A stretch of 64,000 nt of DNA from Eulemur rufifrons (lineage: Eukaryota > Chordata > Mammalia > Primates > Lemuridae): positions 389,501-453,500 of the forward strand of contig NW_027182932.1 of the NCBI RefSeq assembly GCF_041146395.1, in the 5' to 3' direction. Under the pieces are notes generated by a model. The model saw only the letters and a program-made list of their open reading frames with translations. It ran no database searches and was not told the DNA's origin. A program made the position numbers and the translations under genes. Shown in pieces: positions 1 through 13,899 of the stretch. How positions within the stretch are numbered: the first letter of the stretch is position 1; each line of letters begins with the position of its first letter.

Positions 1-124
1 AGGCAGATCCACAGAGACAGTGGAGTAGTGGTTGCTTAGGACGGAGAGGGATGGGGGCATGAGGAGGTGTGGCCAGTGGGCACAGGGGTTGGGTTTTTTT
101 TTTTTTTTTTTTTGAGATGATTAA

Positions 125-270
125 AATGTTTATGATTGTGTTGACGGTTGCACAATCCTGATTATATAAAAGACCATTGAAATTGTATATTTTAATTGGG
201 CAAATTGTATGGTATGTGACTTATATCTCTCATCGATAACAGCTTTATTAGCTGTTACCAGAAAAAGATA
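125..270 (+). mobile_element. L1M LINE, 3' end fragment
   Basis: The stretch has the typical end of the L1M 3' UTR: a 'ggttgcacaa' block, then 'accattgaaattgta', then 'tatggtatgtgacttata'. The element is on the plus strand, diverged and short, so it is an old truncated copy. Similar 3' ends recur at 10.9, 21.4, 54.4 and 62.9 kb. Confidence 0.7.
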
Positions 271-321
271 AGCAAAAAATTACCTTCCAGATTTTTAAGT
301 TTATTGTATATTTATTGTAAA

Positions 322-706
322 TGTTTAGTCTGTTCGGACTTCCATAACAAAATGCCACAGACTGGGTGGCTTAAACAATAGAAATTTGTTTCCTCGCAGT
401 TTTGGAGTCTAGAATCCCAAGATCAAGGCTCCAGCTGATTTGGTTTCTGGCAAGGGCTCTTCCTGGCTTGGGGACGGCTGCCCTCTCACCGTGTCCTCAC
501 CGGGCCCTCCGTGGGTGCCAGGGAGAGAGACCAGGCAGGCTCCCTGGTGTCCCTCACAGGACACCATTCCTGTCCGTTCAGGGCCAACCTTACGACCTCA
601 CTTTAGTCACCTCTGTAGAGGCCCCGACTCCAAATACAGACGTACTGAGGTTACGCCTTCAACTCAGAATTTGGGGAGGACATAAGCATTCATTCAGTCC
701 ATGACA
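322..706 (-). mobile_element. MLT1-type MaLR LTR (solo)
   Basis: On the minus strand the element begins TGTCATGGACTGAATG and ends with the 'aagccacccagtctgtgg' block followed by 'ttatggaagtccgaacagac'. These are the diagnostic ends of MLT1-family ERVL-MaLR LTRs. No internal retroviral sequence is attached, so it is read as a solo LTR. The short ORFs inside it are not genes. Confidence 0.8.
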
Positions 707-837
707 CACATATGCGCCGTAGTAACTTCATTCACACTTGATTTTAATAACTTTTTTCGCTGGTGCTTTGTGATCACAGCATAGTTGAATTCCTAGTGAT
801 TTAGACTCCGTTCCAACTTTCTCTCTTGTGCATCTGC

Positions 838-1012
838 TGTCTACCTTCCCCTGAGCTAAGTGCTTTGCGAGCAATTTTCTCAAATCCTTACAACCACCTA
901 CAAGATAGATAATTTGCAGAGAGGGAAATTGAAGCTTATATTTCCCCAAGTTAACAACCAGCAACGGAGGATATGAATTCGAAACCTAGGCCTGTGTAGC
1001 TGAGCCTTGCCT
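838..1012 (-). repeat. MIR SINE relic
   Basis: Antisense MIR-like sequence. There is a 'gagagggaaattgaagc' block, then a 'ccccaagttaac' block, then the tRNA-derived 'gaattcgaaacctaggcctg' segment. It is diverged and incomplete. Confidence 0.55.
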
Positions 1013-1636
1013 CATCTGCTGTTTCATGTTGCTTTAATCAAGGTGGAAGGAAGTAGTGGTTCCTGTTTCCCATCTTCCCAGGATGGCTTTTAGGCAAAAT
1101 CCAGAAATTAGTTATGGCAGCTAACGGAGGCAGTACACCTAGGTTCAGACTAGGGTAAGTAGTCAATTTCCTGGACAAGCTGGCATGTGTACACAAGGAG
1201 ACAGGCGAGAATATTGCAGCATTATTTGGAAACACTACTGGTCAAATACCAGTAGAAGATGGATCATCAGAGGACTATTACCGAGCAGCTAGAGACTGAA
1301 CCAGAGCCACAGCCATGGACAGGTGAGTCTCATACCACAGAACAGAAAAACAAGAGGAGGAGGAGGCCACTTACAGAATGGTGTCGCTTACATACAGTTT
1401 TAAGATGTTCAGAATAACGATGTGAAAGGTTAAAACGCCAGTGTGTTTGCAGGAGGCAACCGGGGGCCTCCTTGTGCCTGCACTGATCTTGCACAGAGCG
1501 GGCATGAGGCGCGCACCCTCGTCTACGCCCACCCTAACCAGCCACTCTCAAAGGGGACGTGCAGGGCGATTTGTGGCCTCACCGGGTTTCTTTCCTTTCC
1601 CCTTTCCTCTCTTCTCTCCCCTCCTCTCTCCTCTTC

Positions 1637-1741
1637 TCGATGGGGTCTTGCTTGCTCAGGGGGAACTGAGCTCAGGTGATCCTTGGCTTCAGCCTCTCAG
1701 AGTGCAGAGTGCTGGGATTACAGGCATGAGCCACCGGCCAT
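1637..1741 (-). mobile_element. Alu fragment
   Basis: A truncated antisense Alu-type segment containing 'gctgggattacaggcatgagccacc'-like sequence. The poly-T end and most of the left arm are missing. Confidence 0.6.
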
Positions 1742-1876
1742 CACTGGGATTCTTTCTTACCTGAAAGTTCATGTGATAATTGGGCAAGAAACTCAGAGTG
1801 GACACATGTTGGGCACCTGCTTCACGTGGGTGCTGATTTTGAATAGATTTCCCTGCATGACTTACTTACTAATGGA

Positions 1877-2197
1877 TTTTTTTTTTTTTTTTTTTTTTTG
1901 AGACAGAGTCTCGCTCTTTTGCCCTGGCTAGAGTGCCGTGGCGTCAGCCCAGCTCACAGCAACCTCAAACTCCTGGGTTTAAGCGATCCTCCTGCCTCAG
2001 CCTCCCGAGTAGCTGGGACTACAGGCATGCGCCACCATGCCTGGCTAATTTTTTCTATATATATTTTTAGTTGGCCAGATAATTTCTTTCTATTTTTAGT
2101 AGAGACAGGCTGGTCTCGGACTCCTGACCTGGAGCGATCCTCCCACCTCGGCCTCCCAGAGTGCTGGGATGACAGGCGTGAGCCACCGCGCCCGGCC
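1877..2197 (-). mobile_element. Lemur-type dimeric Alu with target-site duplication
   Basis: A complete antisense Alu: a poly-T run, 'gagacagagtctcgctc', the lemur-type middle segment, and the terminal 'gcgcccggcc'. The flanks carry a direct repeat of about 11 bases (taatggatttt) on both sides, which supports insertion by target-primed reverse transcription. Confidence 0.9.
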
Positions 2198-2499
2198 TAT
2201 TAATGGATTTTAAAATGGATCTGATTCTCGGATTCTTTTATGGCATTTTTACATTTATCATCGAAAGCTATAAAAGGAATGCCCCAGTGTCCTGACGAGG
2301 TTCGCGTCGCCTTGTACGGTCTCAGTGCTCTACTAAGGACACGTGGCGCTGGTCTTCCCACAGTCGCCGCTGGGCCACGTCCTCCAGCCCTCGGGACGGC
2401 GGCCGTGCTCTCACGGGCCACGAACAGAAAGCATCGTACAAACGAGTGCAAAGTATTTTGAAACTCTTGAAATTCATTAACTCCAAACGATCTGAGCAG

Positions 2500-3180
2500 T
2501 TTCTGGTTGGCAGGTTGTGCCAGCGCGGGGCACACAGTGGTTAGCAGAGGACACGCGGCAGCGGCCTGGGGAGGGTGGTCCCAGGTCACAACTGTGACGC
2601 CCAAGTGGCCCCTGCGGTTACGCAGAGCCGCGGTCCCCGGTCCCCGGCCAAAGAGGCCGACTGGGACCGGTTCCCGGAGGGCGACTTTCCCGCGGTGGCG
2701 TGGGGGAGGACGGTTTCGGGGCGGTTCGGGCGCGCGGCGTCTGTGCGCACGTGGAGCTTACGGTGAAGCGGTCGCAGCGCCCCCCGTGGAGCAGCCTCGG
2801 CGGAGCAGGAGCGAGGGCGGCCGCTCCCCGCGCTGGGCCGTCGGCGCCGGGCCGCGGTTCCGGCGGGGTCGCGCTCCTGGGAGTCGGGCGCCGCCGCCGC
2901 GGTGGGGTAGGCTTGGGGCTGCGGCGTGGCCGGCGGGGGCGGCGGGGGCTGGGGACCGCAGACCGGACAGCAGACCCGGACCGGTCCGGGGAAGGTCCCG
3001 AGGAAATCAGTTCAGGCTGAAGATTTAAAAGGGCGCGCTGAGAGTGAGGGACACTGACTTCCAGAAGGGACCTGCGTGAGCTGGGCCCGCCCGAGAACGG
3101 GGCGCAGGCGGGTGCGCGCCGCGGGGCCTTTGCCGCGGAAGGAGCGTAGCAGGACCGGGTTTTCGTTCTGAAAAGATCTT
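2500..3180. promoter_or_regulatory. Orphan CpG island
   Basis: The stretch is very GC-rich with dense CpG and GC-box-like runs, and sharply distinct from the AT-rich sequence that follows. No first exon of a known gene was recognised on either strand; the long ORFs through it are the usual stop-poor by-product of high GC. It is probably an unmethylated promoter or regulatory island, perhaps of an alternative or noncoding transcript. Direction of transcription cannot be read from the sequence. Confidence 0.6.
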
Positions 3181-3244
3181 TCTGACCCTCGTGTAGAAGA
3201 GGGTTTGGAGGGGAGAGAACCAGGCGTCTCCGGTGACGGAGCGG

Positions 3245-3356
3245 ACGCGGTGGCGCCTGTCGTCCCGCTGATTTACGGGGGTCGCTTGAGCCCAGGAGTT
3301 CAAGTCCAACCCGGGTAACATCGCAAAACCCCATCTTAAAGAAAAATAAAAGGAAA
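3245..3356 (+). mobile_element. Alu-monomer-like (FLAM/FRAM) fragment
   Basis: It contains 'gcttgagcccaggagttcaag' and a decayed 'taacatcgcaaaaccccatctt' followed by an A-rich tail. This is a 7SL-derived monomer at the downstream edge of the orphan CpG island. Confidence 0.6.
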
Positions 3357-4384
3357 GTCTATGGCGATACATCAAGCAAGAGACATGGTTGAAGTGGAGA
3401 TGTTACAAGTTTATATATAACTTGGTTTGCATGTTAAATACTCTGACAAAGAAAGGAAGTTGTGTGTTTTCACTTAAAATTTGAAAATTTAAAACTTCAG
3501 GAAATTGCACCCAGACTTTATTTGACCCTTTATTATAAGCTTTATGTTAAGTTTCATAACTTTGTGTTAAATGAGTTTTAAATTCTAGGTATGTGAATAT
3601 TGCATTTGATGTCGAATTAGCTCCATTTTACTTATTCTATGAGTAAACTGTTTTCTACATAAATTTTGTATTGACTTTAGGGATATACAACTTTAAACAA
3701 TAAATATTAAAATAGAATAAGAGTGTTTAACCCGTGTAAATTTGTCTATCTATTCCTTATGAAAATTTGCAGATACCTCTAACATATATGTAATTTTCCA
3801 AGTTGGCAGAAAACAGCAATCACTTATAAAAATGTCAGGAAGATGTTTAAACAGGTATTGATACTATATAAAGCCAAATGATCTCCTTAAAGGTGGGTGT
3901 CTGTGGTTTACATGAATATTTGAGATGTTAGCTGGCAGCCTATAAAGGAGATCAGCTTAGAACTTTATTTAGAAAGAAGTTACTGTGTTTTTTATAGTCT
4001 CAAAGTTTTTATTTTAGTTAATAATTGAAGCTTTCTTTTCTATTGATACTTAATTTCTTTAAAATACTGGGTTTATAATCTGTGTTCTATGTCACTGATG
4101 AGGATTCACATCTGGTTTACTTCAACTCAAATATCTACTGTAGTTTCTACTAAAATTACAATTACAGCTAAGATGCTTTGAGATTTGTCACAAAACCAAA
4201 TGGAACTACCATGATTTTAAACCACCAAGAACACTGAATTTAAATGATGCGATTTTATTAATAAAACTTTGCATGGGCTGTTTGGGACGCTGCTGTTTGG
4301 AGCGTCAAAGGCGTTTCCTCCGCAGGTCACGTGGCTGGCGGCCCCTCCCTCCGGCTGCTTGTGAAGTGCGCAGAGACTTCCCGG

Positions 4385-4640
4385 GCAGGTGCTCATTGTG
4401 GCATCATTTATAACAGCATGACGGTGGGAAGTAACCTCTATGTCCAAGCGACTAGTTAACACTTAACCTAAATAGCTTAAATTATTACAGCCATAAGATA
4501 GAATATTAAGCAGCCAAAGAAAAAAGTGGGTATGAAATTTTCACATGGGAAAAATGTTTATGATATGAAAAGAAAACAGGATACTACATTATAAGCAATA
4601 TGAGCAACTATAAATTTGTACACATAGAAAATGTTAACAG
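4385..4640 (+). mobile_element. L1 LINE 3' fragment
   Basis: It contains the L1-like run 'catcatttataacagcatga', then 'tctatgtccaagcga', then 'gatagaatattaagcagcca'. This is the usual end-of-ORF2/3' UTR pattern in sense orientation. It is truncated and directly followed by an Alu. Confidence 0.55.
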
Positions 4641-4641
4641 T

Positions 4642-4986
4642 GGCTGGGTGTGGTAGCTCAGGCCTGTAATCCCAGCACTCTGGGAGGCCGAGGCAGGTGG
4701 ATCGCTTGAGCTCAGGAGTTTGAGACCAGCCTGAGCAAGAGTGAGACTCCGTCTCTACTAAAAAAAAAAAAAAAAATAGAAAGAAATTAGCTGGACAACT
4801 ATAAATATATAGAAAAAATTAGCCAGGCATGGTGGCACATGCCCATAGTCCCAGTTACTCGGGAGGCTGAGGCAATAGGATCGCTTGAGCCCAGGAGTTT
4901 GAGGTTGCTGTGAGTGAGGCTGACGCCACTGCACTCTAGCCTGGGCAACAGAGTGAGACTCTGTCTCAAAAAAAAAAAAAAAAAAA
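4642..4986 (+). mobile_element. Lemur-type dimeric Alu
   Basis: It starts 'ggctgggtgtggtagctcag', has the A-rich linker and the 'gctggacaactataaatata' middle segment, then a right arm and a terminal poly-A. Confidence 0.9.
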
Positions 4987-5061
4987 GTTAACTGGTTAAT
5001 TGGTAGAGTTATGAGTGATTTTCCATTTTTCAATTTTTTAAATTAAATTAAATTAAATTTT

Positions 5062-5180
5062 TGTAGAGACAGGGTCTCCCTATGTTGTCTAGGTTGGTCT
5101 GGAACTCCTGGGTTCAAGCGATCCTCCCACCGTGGCCTCCCAAAATGCTAGGATTACAGGCGTGAGCCACCATGCCTGTC
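5062..5180 (-). mobile_element. Alu fragment
   Basis: Antisense right-arm fragment: 'gtagagacagggtctccc' through 'gattacaggcgtgagccacc'. It is preceded by a short (AAATT)n run. Confidence 0.7.
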
Positions 5181-6264
5181 TTAATTTTGAGTGTTGTATG
5201 AATGTGACTTAATATACACAGGAATAATGTTATTTTTTAAAAAGAGAGAGTATAATTGACTTTTTTTTAGATAATAATAGCTCTGTTTTACTTTGGCTTG
5301 GAGAGAAGTGAATTGAACAGTAATCTTGAATAGTAATCCTTTCCTTAGCAATGACTTCTACAGGGTGGAGTGGGTGAAGGGGTAAGCTCAGGCCTCGGGA
5401 AAACTCTCTTTGGTAAAAACAACAACAATAACAACAACAAAAAACACCACTAAAAGGTAATATTCATGAAGGATAACTGGTTTCCTTTAGGAAGTAAAGA
5501 CTGAATTCCTCAAGCACTTGTTTTCTTGTTTTTTCTTAATAGTTTGGTTTGATTTGGTTTGGAGTTTTCTAAGTCTTATTTAGTTTGAAGAACAATTGCT
5601 GTGAGAATCTATTTGGACTGGATATATTAAAATGAGTCTTTCTAAAAAGCATGTGACTAGAAATGAGTTGGAATGCAGTTAGTCAAATGCAGCTTCTGTT
5701 GGAAAACTGCTTATCATCTTTTTGAAAAAAGATCTGTATAGAATTTTAATTTGGAAAAATATTTGAACTAATATGGCTATGCTTTTCATCCACAGTGGGT
5801 AAGTATTAGGTATGCATTGAGAAATATTCTGTTATTTACAACCGTGTTTGGTAAGCACTTAGTCACCTCTGAATTATATTCTTCCTTCGTTGCTTTTGTT
5901 CTTTTAATCTCTTATTTTACTAAATGAATTTTTAAATTAAATATGGAAAATCAGAATCATATGACATAGATTATTACTCAAAGAGTTTTCATTTTATCAC
6001 AGTTTCAAGTGACTTGTCTAATAACATCTTCAGGTCTGTAAGAAAAAATATGGAGAGAAGTGATGGTTGATTTATATACCAATTCATATACAGTTAAATA
6101 AATCCAAATCCAAAGTTTTCAATAAAGTACCTTAATTTCCTGCAAGTATTAAAACATTTTTGCATAGAAACATTCAGAATACAGAAAAACATAAATGTTA
6201 AATGATTTTCCTTTTAGTCAAATGGGGGTTAGTGTGGATTGAAAACTCAAAATGAACGAGCAGG

Positions 6265-6486
6265 GTGTACTCTCCAAACCAGAAAACGTCACATCATGTT
6301 GGTGATACTCTGTTACTGTCTAACGATCAAGAGTATCCAGGAAAACATACTTTGCCAATAATATGCCAACTCTGTCAGGATCCCGAACAGTTTTTAACGT
6401 TTCAGGATGATGGACTCTCCTCCCCAACAGAAGCACAATTTCAGGTCTTTGCAGAATCCCCCGAAATCCTCTCTGCCCTCACATGA
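6265..6486 (+). CDS. Unassigned 73-codon ORF, status uncertain
   Basis: A 73-codon ORF in otherwise stop-rich AT-rich sequence. The translation is compositionally ordinary (rich in Q, D, E, P and S, with a CQLCQDPEQF stretch) and I do not recognise it. A good-looking splice acceptor (ttttccttttag) ends at about 6219, but the frame between it and the ATG contains a stop, so the ORF is not simply an open terminal exon. An AATAAA lies 108 bases downstream. It could be a decayed terminal exon, a short retrocopy or chance. Confidence 0.2.
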   Translation: MYSPNQKTSHHVGDTLLLSNDQEYPGKHTLPIICQLCQDPEQFLTFQDDGLSSPTEAQFQVFAESPEILSALT

Positions 6487-6593
6487 CCAACCAACAGACT
6501 GATCCAAACAGATTTAAACTTACTTTCTTTGGTCCTTCTTTCAATTTAAAAGCATTTTCAGTTTTTTGTATTTTTTTTAATTTTCAGCTTTTA

Positions 6594-6599
6594 AATAAA
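6594..6599 (+). terminator. Candidate AATAAA polyadenylation signal
   Basis: A canonical AATAAA on the plus strand, in an intergenic position where a plus-strand transcript convergent with HSBP1L1 could end. It is supported only by the motif and by the known convergent arrangement of the neighbouring gene in human. Confidence 0.3.
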
Positions 6600-6684
6600 C
6601 TTTTAGATATCTGACTTTTTCTCATGCTGCCTTTAATGACTGTATGTGCATCGAAAAAGTGAAGTTTTGACAATGACTTAACCA

Positions 6685-6690
6685 TTTAAT
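6685..6690 (-). terminator. HSBP1L1: Candidate HSBP1L1 polyadenylation signal (ATTAAA)
   Basis: Minus-strand ATTAAA about 320 bases downstream of the proposed HSBP1L1 stop codon. No stronger minus-strand AATAAA was noticed nearby, so this is a tentative assignment. Confidence 0.25.
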
Positions 6691-7008
6691 TGATGGCTAA
6701 CAATTAATTATGTTTTGATCTAATTTGAAACAGCCATCTGGAGCCTGGGCAGTTCATCCTCATTCTAGTAGTTGCTGGACTGCTACCCCGTGCCTTGCCC
6801 TGTGCTAAGCTCTGGGGCCTGGTGCACGGCAGAGGCCAGGTCTCCGTGGTCTCTGCCCTCAAGCCCTTAGCTTTGGGTGGACAGGTGCCTGGGCCTCAAG
6901 AGATCTGGAATTTGATGTGGGAGGGTGAAGGCTTAGAATCCACGCAGCCTGGAGAAGGCTGGGAGCTCCTGGGTAGGTGGGACCTGATAGAGCTGAACAG
7001 GTAAAGCT

Positions 7009-9510
<2,502 letters not shown>

Positions 9511-9837
9511 GTGGCTGCGGGCCGGGTGGTGCGGTCCGGCCCCGCGTGGCAGCGGCTCCGCGCTCGGCCCTCGCAGCCCGCAGCCGGGCTCCCTGCACCT
9601 GCGCGGGGCGGGGCGCGGCTCCTGGGCGGGGCGCGGTGTCCCCGGGTCAGGGAAGCAGGCGGTCGCCAGGGGAGCTCGGTCTGTCACTGTTGTAACTGTG
9701 GTAAAGTAGACAGGACAGAAGAGTCACCACCTGAACGTCAGGTGCCAGGTCAGCCGCGCGAAGCTCTCGCACCGCGGCGCAGCCGTGCCGGCTCCAGGCT
9801 TCCGTCCTCCCGAACGGAGGCTCTGCCCCGCCGCACG

Positions 9838-9935
9838 GACCGCTGCCCCCGACCCCGGGCGCCCCCGCGACCCCGGGCGCCCCCGCGACCCCGCTGCCCG
9901 CGACCCCGCTGCCCGCGACCCCGGGCGCCCCGCCC
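9838..9935. repeat. C-rich short tandem repeat upstream of HSBP1L1
   Basis: Imperfect repeats of about 12-18 bases built on 'gcgaccccgggcgccc' and 'gcgaccccgctgcc'. The minus strand, which is the HSBP1L1 sense strand, carries regularly spaced runs of three to five G, so G-quadruplex formation is possible. Confidence 0.75.
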
Positions 9936-10394
9936 ACCCTCTCCCCGCACAGCCTGTGTTCGCGCGGCGCCGCCGCCTCTAACCTGCGACCCGGAGGCTC
10001 AGGGCGGTCTGGGGCCGCCGGCCACCCACACCGCCCCAGACGCGCCGCCGCCCAGGCTGGCGGTCAGTCTGCCTCCTCTCGACTCCGCCAACTTTACCAA
10101 CACGCACCTCCAGTGTGTCTCGGGAGCCAGACCCGGCCCTTCCCGCTCGCAGACGGAGTCCCGGCTCGCGGGCCGCGGGGGGTGACCGACCTCCCGGGAC
10201 CCTGTGCCCAGCAGTTACCTGTTTTGTTCACACGTCTGTACCCTCTTGGGCGCGGAGCTCTGTGGGGGCGAAGCAGAGTCTGGGTCACGCAGGGATCCCC
10301 CAGCCCAGCCCAGCGAGGACTCGTTCGCCAGGGTTGCCGACTGTCCACAGGTGCAATGCGGCCAAGCACGCCAGACGCCACCGTCCTCAGGAAA

Positions 10395-11045
10395 AGGAAA
10401 GCGAGAGGGCAGTGAGGTCCCACTTCCCAGCCACTAGGACGGCCAGAATTAGACAAAAACAAGTGTGGAGGGGTGTGGGAATGACGCTCACCCACAGCCG
10501 TGGGGTGTGACACAGTGCGCTGCTGTGCTGGTCCTCAAAGAGCTCAGCAGAGTGACCAGTGACCCAGCCCCTCTACCCCCAGGTGAACACCCAGGGACGG
10601 GACAACACGGCAGCATTGTTACCATAGTGACGGTGCCCACCGCAGAGGAGTAATGAGCAAAGTGCAGCACATCCGTGTGACGCAGCGTCCCGGCCTCACA
10701 CGGGAGCAGAGCCTGGCACAGCTGCACCCGGTGAGCACGGTGAAGAAACCAGTCACAAGAGAACACACTGTGTGACTCCATGTGCATGAAGTGTCCAGAG
10801 CAGGCAAACCCATGGTGACAGAAAGCAGGCTGGTGGCGGCTGGGGCTGGAGGGAGAGTGGACGGGCTGCCTCTCAAGAGGGGAGGGATTTCTTTGGGAGA
10901 GGACAAGAGATGTTCTAGAATCAGATTGTGGGGCCAGTTGCACAGCCCTGTGAGTGCACTAAAAACCATTGATTTGTGCCCTTAAATGGGTGGATTTGAT
11001 GGTACATGAATTGTATCTTAAAGCTGTGAAAATGATAATTTTTAA
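10395..11045 (+). mobile_element. L1M LINE, 3' portion
   Basis: The sense L1M 3' UTR pattern can be followed in order: 'gtgtgactccatgtgcatgaa', 'agagcaggcaaaccca', 'ggctggggctggaggg', 'ctagaatcagattg', 'aaaaaccattgatttg' and 'atggtacatgaattgtatct'. The poly-A end is decayed. Confidence 0.75.
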
Positions 11046-12508
11046 AAAGCATGGCCATGTTGCCGCTTCTTGTGTCCTTTTGGCATCTTCCTCTTTTCCT
11101 TCTCTGAGAGGGGCTGAGCTGGGGACAGTTGTGACAGACTGTGTGGGCTGCTCAGGGAAAGACAGGCTGAGCTGGGACTGCCCGCCGGCCCAGGAGGGCT
11201 CAGGGGTGCGGAATCCTGTCAGACAGCTTCTGGTTTCTCTTTGGAGGCTGAGGCTGCAGAGGAGGCGGCGGCGGAGGGTGGGGAGGACAGGGTGCGGCCA
11301 GCCCTGTGCTGGTTCTCTTTGGCTCTCGCATTGTATTTCTAACGTATGTTTGATCGTTCTCAACTGTAATCTCTTTGGCCCAGTGGGAACCCACTCAAAA
11401 ACTCTCTGCTGATCCTGAGGACCCCAATCTCTGCTGGAGAAATAGGACCTGTCATTCTACACCTAGCACCTGGTTGGTTTTTCAGGTATGGTGCCTAGTG
11501 AGGGATCAGATTCTTGGTCCTGCCTGCATGGGAGACAAACCCATTGATATGGAAGTGAGAATAGGGAAGCTCAGTTTGTTAAGGACATTAAATTTCAGGA
11601 ACTATGTTCAGGGAAAAATCCTCTAATACCATACATTGAGCTTATTGAAAGGCAATCTTTATTTCCATTGTACAGAATACAAGTTTAATAAAAACTAAAG
11701 TAAAATCTATTTATAAGGTATTGTCAATCAATATTCAGACAGTTGTCTTATGTTTAATTTTAAGGAAAATTTCCATCTAAAAAGAATTTTTGGAGAGTCT
11801 TCCTCCCACACCTCTGATGATGAATAATAAATATCAGGGTACAACTATATATTGCCAGGTTTGTCCATAACTTTCTCCATTTCTCTCTAAACCAGGAGTG
11901 GGGAACCTTGTCATGTTGGAGGCTGCATTAATTTAGCTGTGCAACTAGTCACAAATTCCACTTCAAACAGAAACACAGTGCACTGTTGACAAAAGCTGAT
12001 AACAGACTGGCGTACTCCACCCCCATAAACCCTCGCCAGCTGGCCTTGTGCGGTAGTGGTGCCAGTCAGGTGCGGGGAAATTACAACTAAATGGTGACCG
12101 TAGCAGCCATCAATCTAGCCCTCACAGCTCAGTGATGTTCTAATTGCTGCCCTGCAGGAGCTGGTGCTAGAAGTTCTCCACTGCCCAAGTGTGGAGCCCA
12201 AGTTCCTCGCGTGGTTCTTCCATGAAGTCTCCTTCCCAGGTTTCTGCAAGAACCAGGGTGAGTGGCCTGCAGCCCTCCCCTAAAGTCCCAGCTCTCAGGA
12301 CCAAGGTCACGGCTGTTCACTTTTCATTTCGGAAGCACCGTTGATCAGGCAACTTCCGGAAGGGCTCCCAGCCTGTTCGTGCTCACGTCACACGCCCGGT
12401 GTGGGGCCGAGCCTGGTCACCTGCTCCCCGTGAGCAGAGCGTGGCAAAAGCCGCTGCAGTAGCTCTGCTTCCTCTCCGAGGATCTTCTCGTCACTCATTT
12501 TGGGCTTC

Positions 12509-12978
12509 CGTGCTGATTTCCAGTGGCTCCTGGAACAAATGACTGTAAACTGGGTGGCTTAAAATAACAGGAGTTTATTCCTTCAGGGTCTGGAGGCCAG
12601 AAGTCTGCAATCAGTTTCACTGGGCTGAAACCAAGGTGGTGGCAGGGCCATGAGCCCCTGGGGGCTACTGGGGGAATTGGTTCCTTGTTTCTTCCAGCCT
12701 CAGGTGGCCACCAGCACTCCCCTGCTTGTGGCCACAGCATTCCAGTCTCCAAGGCCATGTCCTCAGATCTCTTCACCTGGCCTGCCCGTTCGTGTGCCTT
12801 CAAATTTCCTTCTTCCTCTTATGAAGATTTACGGATCGTGTTTATGGCCCACCCAGATAATCCAAGGTGGATTAATTTAATCTCATCTGCAAAACATTTT
12901 TTCCATATATGGTAACAGTCACAGGTTGCTGGGATTAGGATGGGACATCCCTGAGGGCTGTTTTCCTGCCCTGCGTGG
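12509..12978 (-). mobile_element. MLT1-like MaLR LTR (solo, diverged)
   Basis: Antisense MaLR pattern: 'aaactgggtggcttaaaata', 'gtctggaggccagaagtct', 'tttcactgggctgaaacca', then 'ggcccacccagataatcca' and 'ctgggattaggatgggacat'. Ends are approximate and no internal region was seen. Confidence 0.7.
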
Positions 12979-13899
12979 CGTGGTTGGCCTCTTCTGTCTG
13001 AGAAGGCTGAAGGCCATGCGGCAGGTGTGCTGGACTGACTCACCTTATAGACTGGGGGCTCTGATCCCAGACGGGTGCTGTTCAAAGGGTACAAACCCAC
13101 TCTGCAGTCATCGGCTCACCCTCCCGGGCACCTCTGTGGGTGAGGTCCTGGACCAAGTATGCAAGGTTGTATCCACCTAGTAGGACTCCTAGAGGCACGA
13201 GCTGGCACCCTGTGGGTGGCAGCAGGCTACGAGCTGGCCACCAATTTGCCCAAGTGCTCCGCATTCTCTCACACACATTCGGGACACATGAGGTGAGATG
13301 CTCCATTGGGTCAGGAGGGAAGCCTGTGGCCTTACTCCAGCCCCAGGAGGGAGAGAAGGGAACAGCTTTAGAGCTGGGAGGAGGATGTGGCGAGGCGGAA
13401 ACACCTACTTTCTCTCTCCCAGCCCTGCCACAGCTGTCTTCTGCAAGCGTTTTTATTTACCTACACGTCCCGCTGCAAGCCGCTCTGAACAGTGCTGCCT
13501 CAGGAGCAGCGGGGAGGTTGGAGGGGTGTGGGCACCCTGTATTTCATCTAGGAGCCTCCGCATGACGTCAGGACGCTGGGGGGTTGCTCTGGTCAGGCCA
13601 TAACGGTTCTTACCATTTCCCACAAAACCAAGAAGGCAGGAAGCAGGAGGCCAGGCCAGGTGGACTGGGGAGAAGACGACACCGGCTGTCCCTCATCTGC
13701 GGGTCCCTCCTGTAGTCGCCAAGCAGAGCCTGGTGAGAGGAGGGCTTTCTGCAGACAGACCCTGAGGACTTGCAGTTGGCCTTTTCTGCCCTGGAGCCTC
13801 ACCTGCTGGAGGGGCCAGACTTGGCAGCAGGGCCTGGCTGGAACTCACCCAGCCCACCATGGAGCTGGTGTCCTGAGGTCTTCCCTCTGTCCCTTGGTC

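Larger units (their letters stand above)
1..2499. other. Intergenic region, repeat-rich, no gene recognised
   Basis: No exon of a known gene was recognised here. The stretch holds an L1M 3' end (about 125-270), an MLT1-type LTR (322-706), a MIR relic (about 838-1012), an Alu fragment (about 1637-1741) and a complete Alu (1877-2197). The sequences between (1013-1636, 2198-2499) show no recognisable coding signal. By synteny with human 18q23 the 3' part of TXNL4A would be expected in or left of this area, but none of its conserved C-terminal coding sequence could be found by eye. Confidence 0.6.
3357..7008. other. AT-rich intergenic stretch with repeats and one unassigned ORF
   Basis: There is little recognisable content from 3357 to 4380. 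An L1-like 3' end lies at about 4385-4640, an Alu at 4642-4986, an Alu fragment at about 5062-5180, and an (AAC)n tract near 5417-5451. The remainder shows no repeat or exon I can name. The ORF at 6265-6486 and the AATAAA at 6594 are listed separately. This interval separates the HSBP1L1 3' end from whatever lies to the left. Confidence 0.5.

Noticed and set aside
1..7008. TXNL4A, expected neighbour by synteny
   Set aside because: No segment encoding its conserved C-terminal sequence was found on the plus strand, so it is not annotated.
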